A stretch of DNA of 64,000 bases from positions 1 to 64,000 of the forward strand of contig CDMY01000395.1 in NCBI GenBank assembly GCA_001179505.1, written 5' to 3'. The stretch comes from Vitrella brassicaformis (lineage: Eukaryota; Sar; Vitrellaceae). The translations under genes were made by a program, and so were the position numbers. Shown here one piece after another: positions 61,101 to 64,000 of this stretch; position 1 is the stretch's first letter; every line of letters begins with the position of its first letter. A model generated the notes under the pieces. The model was not told the origin of the DNA. It worked only from the letters and a program-made list of their open reading frames with translations, and ran no database searches.

Positions 61101-63158
61101 GTGTTTGTGTTGCCGCGAGCACGCGCACATACCTCTTCTGCACCTCCTCCTCAATGCGGGCGAGATCAGCCAGCAACGCCACCTCCCTGCACACACCACG
61201 ATACACACAACAGAATCGCCCTGCGTGGATGGAAGCACAGCACCTACACGAATGCATGTGTGTGTTGCCTACTTTTTCGTCTTGTCATTGAGCACTCGAT
61301 CGAGCTTCGTCTGCAGCGATCGGTAGTCGCCCTTGAGTGCACTCAGCTCGGCCAAAAGGGCCTGGAAGGACGCTGCACGGTCGTCCTCGTCATTCCTGGC
61401 CGCCTCGGATGGCCGGGTATCGGCTCCCTGCTCGGCTGACGAAGGCGGCTGCTGCTGCTGTTGAGCGGCAGCAGCAGCGTTCTCTTGCCGAATAATGCTG
61501 ACAGAATAGAGGGAGGGAGAGCATACGGCTGTCTTCTGCCTGCGTGACATTCATTGTCGCCTGTTGGGCTCTTACTTACCTGGCGACGCTTCTCTCGAGA
61601 GCTTCCAGTCTTCTCTCATGGTCATACGGCGCTAAGAGGGCCTCGCCGCCCCGAGCATCCTCATGCACACCCTCCCTCCTCCGACCAGTGGCACCACCAA
61701 CACCCCCAGAACCGGCAGCCGGTTGCCCGCTGTGCACCGGCTCATCGGTGCTGCCGCGCTGACGAGTTGGTGGAGGTCTGTGGGGCATTGCTGGAAGGGG
61801 GGGAGGGGCAGGGGGCATGCGATCGACCGTGCGAGAGGCCGCCGAGGCCGCCACCAGCCGTGTGGATGTTGCGCCGTTGTCGGCGGGTGCTGGTCGTGGC
61901 TGTGGTTGTCCGGTCTGGTCGAGTCGTGCCTGTGCGGTCTTGATACACACGGGGTTGGCCTGTGCGTGCCGCTTCTCGTCCTCGGTGACGGGCGGGCCAT
62001 CGAGCTTCTGCAGGGGAGTGCAGCACTGGATGACCAGGGCGCGGTAGTCCTCACTCGCACATATGGGATTGGCACGACCTGACCACCACCGAGGGGACCA
62101 ACAGACAGATCGGACCAGCTGATGGGAAGTCCTGATTGTTCAGCCAACCGACCAGCCTGCTGGCTACCTACCTGAGCTAGAGTTTGCGTGCTGGAATTGG
62201 ATGTCGGCCAGATGACGGCAGCCGCCTGCAGAGAGGGCGAGAAGGAAGAGGTCATGACACACACCTGTACCGACTCGACAGACATGTTCTCAATCCATTA
62301 CTGACCGAGGAATGTCAGCTGCTGCAGATCCCGCACCCGGTTGTCCCTCAGATCTAGCCGGCGAAGGCTGTGCTGGAACGACCACGCCTAACACACACAC
62401 ACACACACACACATACACATGCAGCACCGAATGAGGCAATCAGCTCACTGTATCGACACACCTGTTGCAGTCCGTCTAGTGCGCTGATCTTGTTGTATGC
62501 GAGAGCCAGGTCCTCCAACTTCACCAGCGACCCCAAACCAGCTATCACTCGAATCTGCACCACACACACACACACACGCAATAATGCGCTCGGCGCAGGT
62601 GAGGGGCTGAGCTGACCTTGTTGCAGGAGAGGTCTAGCAGGCGCAGCTTCGGCAGCCGCCCGATGGTGTCCATGCGATCAATCTCATTTGAGGACAGAAT
62701 GGCCTCCTCCAACTGACTCAAGCTCTCCAAACCCTGCGTACGCAGATCAACACGGACGCACCCAACGCCACGTGAAATGTGTAGGGTCGTGCTTCAAGCG
62801 GCGCTTCCTTCCTGCCTGCCTCCCTCCCACTTGTACCCACCTCTAGGCATGTGATGGCATTGCAGTGCAGGTTGAGGATCTGCACATTCTTGAGCGACCT
62901 CAGGTCCAGCTCCCGGATGGACGTCAGGCCCCGGTTGAACGCACGGTACTCAACACGCTCCTCATCCTCAACACCATCGGCAGCATCCCTCGGGGGAGAG
63001 GCGCCTGGATAGATGGATGGACGGATGAATGAACGACCCACAACACAGACACGACAATGAATGGGTATGGAGTCACCTCGTGCTCTGCATTCACCTGCGC
63101 TAGCCATGGCTGCTGGCGGCGCCTTCGGGCCAGATGCTTTCGATCTCGCCCCTTTCAT
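57370..63158 (-). CDS. LRRCC1: LRR and coiled-coil protein, LRRCC1/VFL1-like
   Basis: LRRCC1/VFL1 proteins sit at the distal centriole or basal body and set its polarity. From the ATG at 63158, an N-terminal SDS22-type LRR block is seen: 'IRELDLRSLKNVQILNLHCN', 'LEEAILSSNEIDRMDTIGRL', 'LRLLDLSCNKV', 'LEDLALAYNKISALDGLQQ', 'LRRLDLRDNRVRDL' and an LRR cap 'RANPICASEDYRALVI'. A Pro/Ala-rich linker (about 61600-61990) follows. Then there is coiled coil of about 1000 residues spread over more than twenty short exons to TAG 57370-57372, ending 'EVLKHLQHEYTNALL'. LRR plus long coiled coil also fits centriolin or other centrosomal proteins, so the symbol is tentative. Together with the RSP7-like gene it supports a flagellated organism. 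It is divergent from the FtsJ-like gene over only 66 bp. Confidence 0.72.
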
Positions 63159-63224
63159 GGCGCGAGCTTGAGGTCTTTGGCTCCTTTGGCTCCAAGAAAC
63201 CGCTTCCTGCAACCGGTGTGCGAT
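63159..63224. promoter_or_regulatory. 66-bp bidirectional spacer
   Basis: The shortest start-to-start spacer of the window. GCGAGCT lies at 63162-63168, four bases from the minus-strand ATG. The transcription starts of the two genes probably overlap or lie within the coding 5' ends of each other. Confidence 0.45.
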
Positions 63225-64000
63225 ATGGCAGAGGAGTTTGGGTCAGATGGCACAGACGCGGCGTCTGACGGACCATCTGCATCGACCGAGGATGAGAGAG
63301 GCGAGGCAGGCCCCTCTGGAGGCATCCCCGAGTCGGCCGAGGACACTGTGACAAGGCAGCCGAAGCTCGACTTGACGGAACGGGTCAAGAGTCTGTGCCC
63401 GCTGTATGACGAGCTCTATCAGCTGCGCAGTGCTGGGTGGGATTCTCAGGCGATGGGGCGGGTCTGGAAGAAGCGGGATGACCTCTTTGCCACGAGGGCG
63501 CAGCGGAAGAAGGAGAACTATGACCCGGTCCAGTCGTACTATGAGATCTATCAGTCAGGTCAGCAGAGAGAGGAAAGATGGGCAGAGTGAGTGACATTTG
63601 CAGATGTGGCTGCCTGCGTGTGTGTGTGGTGGCTGCCTGCAGGCATGGCCAACATCTCTGCTGGCGGCCGGGACTGCCGTGAGCTCCCGCAGGAAGCCTC
63701 CGTCCTGGAGCTCGGCGCAGCACCAGGTATACATTCACACGAACGACCACCCCACCCGCCTCATACCTCACTGACTGCAAAGGCACGCTGTCTGGCCTGG
63801 CTGGCCTCTGCAGGTGGATGTTGCCGCTTTTGGCACGAGGACTGCCGGGCTTCCCTCGTGACGGCTGTTACTCTGCCGCAAGAGCAGGGCGGAATTCGCA
63901 TGGCCTACCGTCCCCGACGGGGCCTGGTGCTGCTCGAGAGGGACCTGTCCTGCCAAGGCGCGGCTTTTGATCGGCTGCAGGACGAGCTGCTGGCCGCGCT
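63225..64000 (+). CDS. FtsJ-like SAM-dependent methyltransferase, N-terminal part
   Basis: FtsJ/RrmJ-fold enzymes add methyl groups to RNA 2'-hydroxyls. From the ATG at 63225 the protein starts with an acidic Ser/Glu-rich segment, then 'KLDLTERVKSLCPLYDELYQ' and a charged helix 'QAMGRVWKKRDDLFATRAQR'. After an intron comes 'ASVLELGAAPGGCCRFWHED' (split by the next intron), with the SAM-binding motif I ELGAAPGG. A later strand is GLVLLERDLSCQG. The window ends inside the domain, so the catalytic Lys-Asp-Lys-Glu set cannot be checked. An in-frame ATG at 63057 would lie inside the divergent gene and is less likely. RNA cap or rRNA methylation are both possible. Confidence 0.65.

Noticed and set aside
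63057-63224. ATG at 63057 as the start of the FtsJ-like protein
   Set aside because: It would lie inside an intron and first exon of the divergent LRRCC1-like gene and add a segment unlike the family; ATG 63225 is better placed.

Overview
This is a gene-dense nuclear segment of a unicellular eukaryote. Every recognisable gene is split by GT-AG introns that usually end in TG-rich tracts followed by CAG. The contents point to a flagellated alveolate alga with a secondary plastid, most likely a chromerid of the Vitrella type. The evidence is two nuclear genes with signal-plus-transit leaders (plastid ribosomal protein bL32 and a CDC48-family ATPase), a radial-spoke RSP7-like protein, an LRRCC1/VFL1-like centriolar protein, and lineage-specific LRR-like and secreted proteins. 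The organism assignment is inference; no rRNA or organelle marker is present.

Layout. 0-7 kb: a 29-bp tandem array, a decayed paralogue end, a lineage-specific LRR-like gene and a RavA/MoxR ATPase. 7-11.5 kb: an unassigned exon pair, MPC1 and splicing factor CWC25. 13.8-17.3 kb: the CDC48 paralogue and bL32, divergently transcribed. 18-23 kb: the RSP7-like EF-hand protein (containing a 300-N gap) and a USP7-like deubiquitinase. 23-25 kb: noncoding DNA with a diverged tandem duplication. 25-34 kb: a small secreted protein, a RING protein and the SWI/SNF core subunit SMARCC/SWI3. 34.5-43 kb: a CLC chloride channel and a double cyclic-nucleotide-binding protein. 43.4-51.5 kb: a UPF0145 protein, a membrane-anchored DUF4202 fusion, a four-span membrane protein, a class-V PLP enzyme and a small membrane protein. 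52.5-64 kb: an orphan Gly/His-rich protein, MGAT1, the LRRCC1-like protein and the start of an FtsJ-like methyltransferase.

The strands alternate almost gene by gene. Head-to-head neighbours are separated by only 66-638 bp between start codons, whereas tail-to-tail spacers are mostly longer (265-2404 bp) and rich in microsatellites. Most 5' spacers carry the heptamer AGCTCGC or its complement, which looks like a shared promoter element. The genes do not form one pathway; they are housekeeping functions: plastid import and translation, mitochondrial pyruvate uptake, splicing, chromatin remodelling, N-glycan processing, ion transport and flagellar assembly. Gene ends given are coding start to stop and include introns; exon joins were inferred by eye from splice sites and reading frame.
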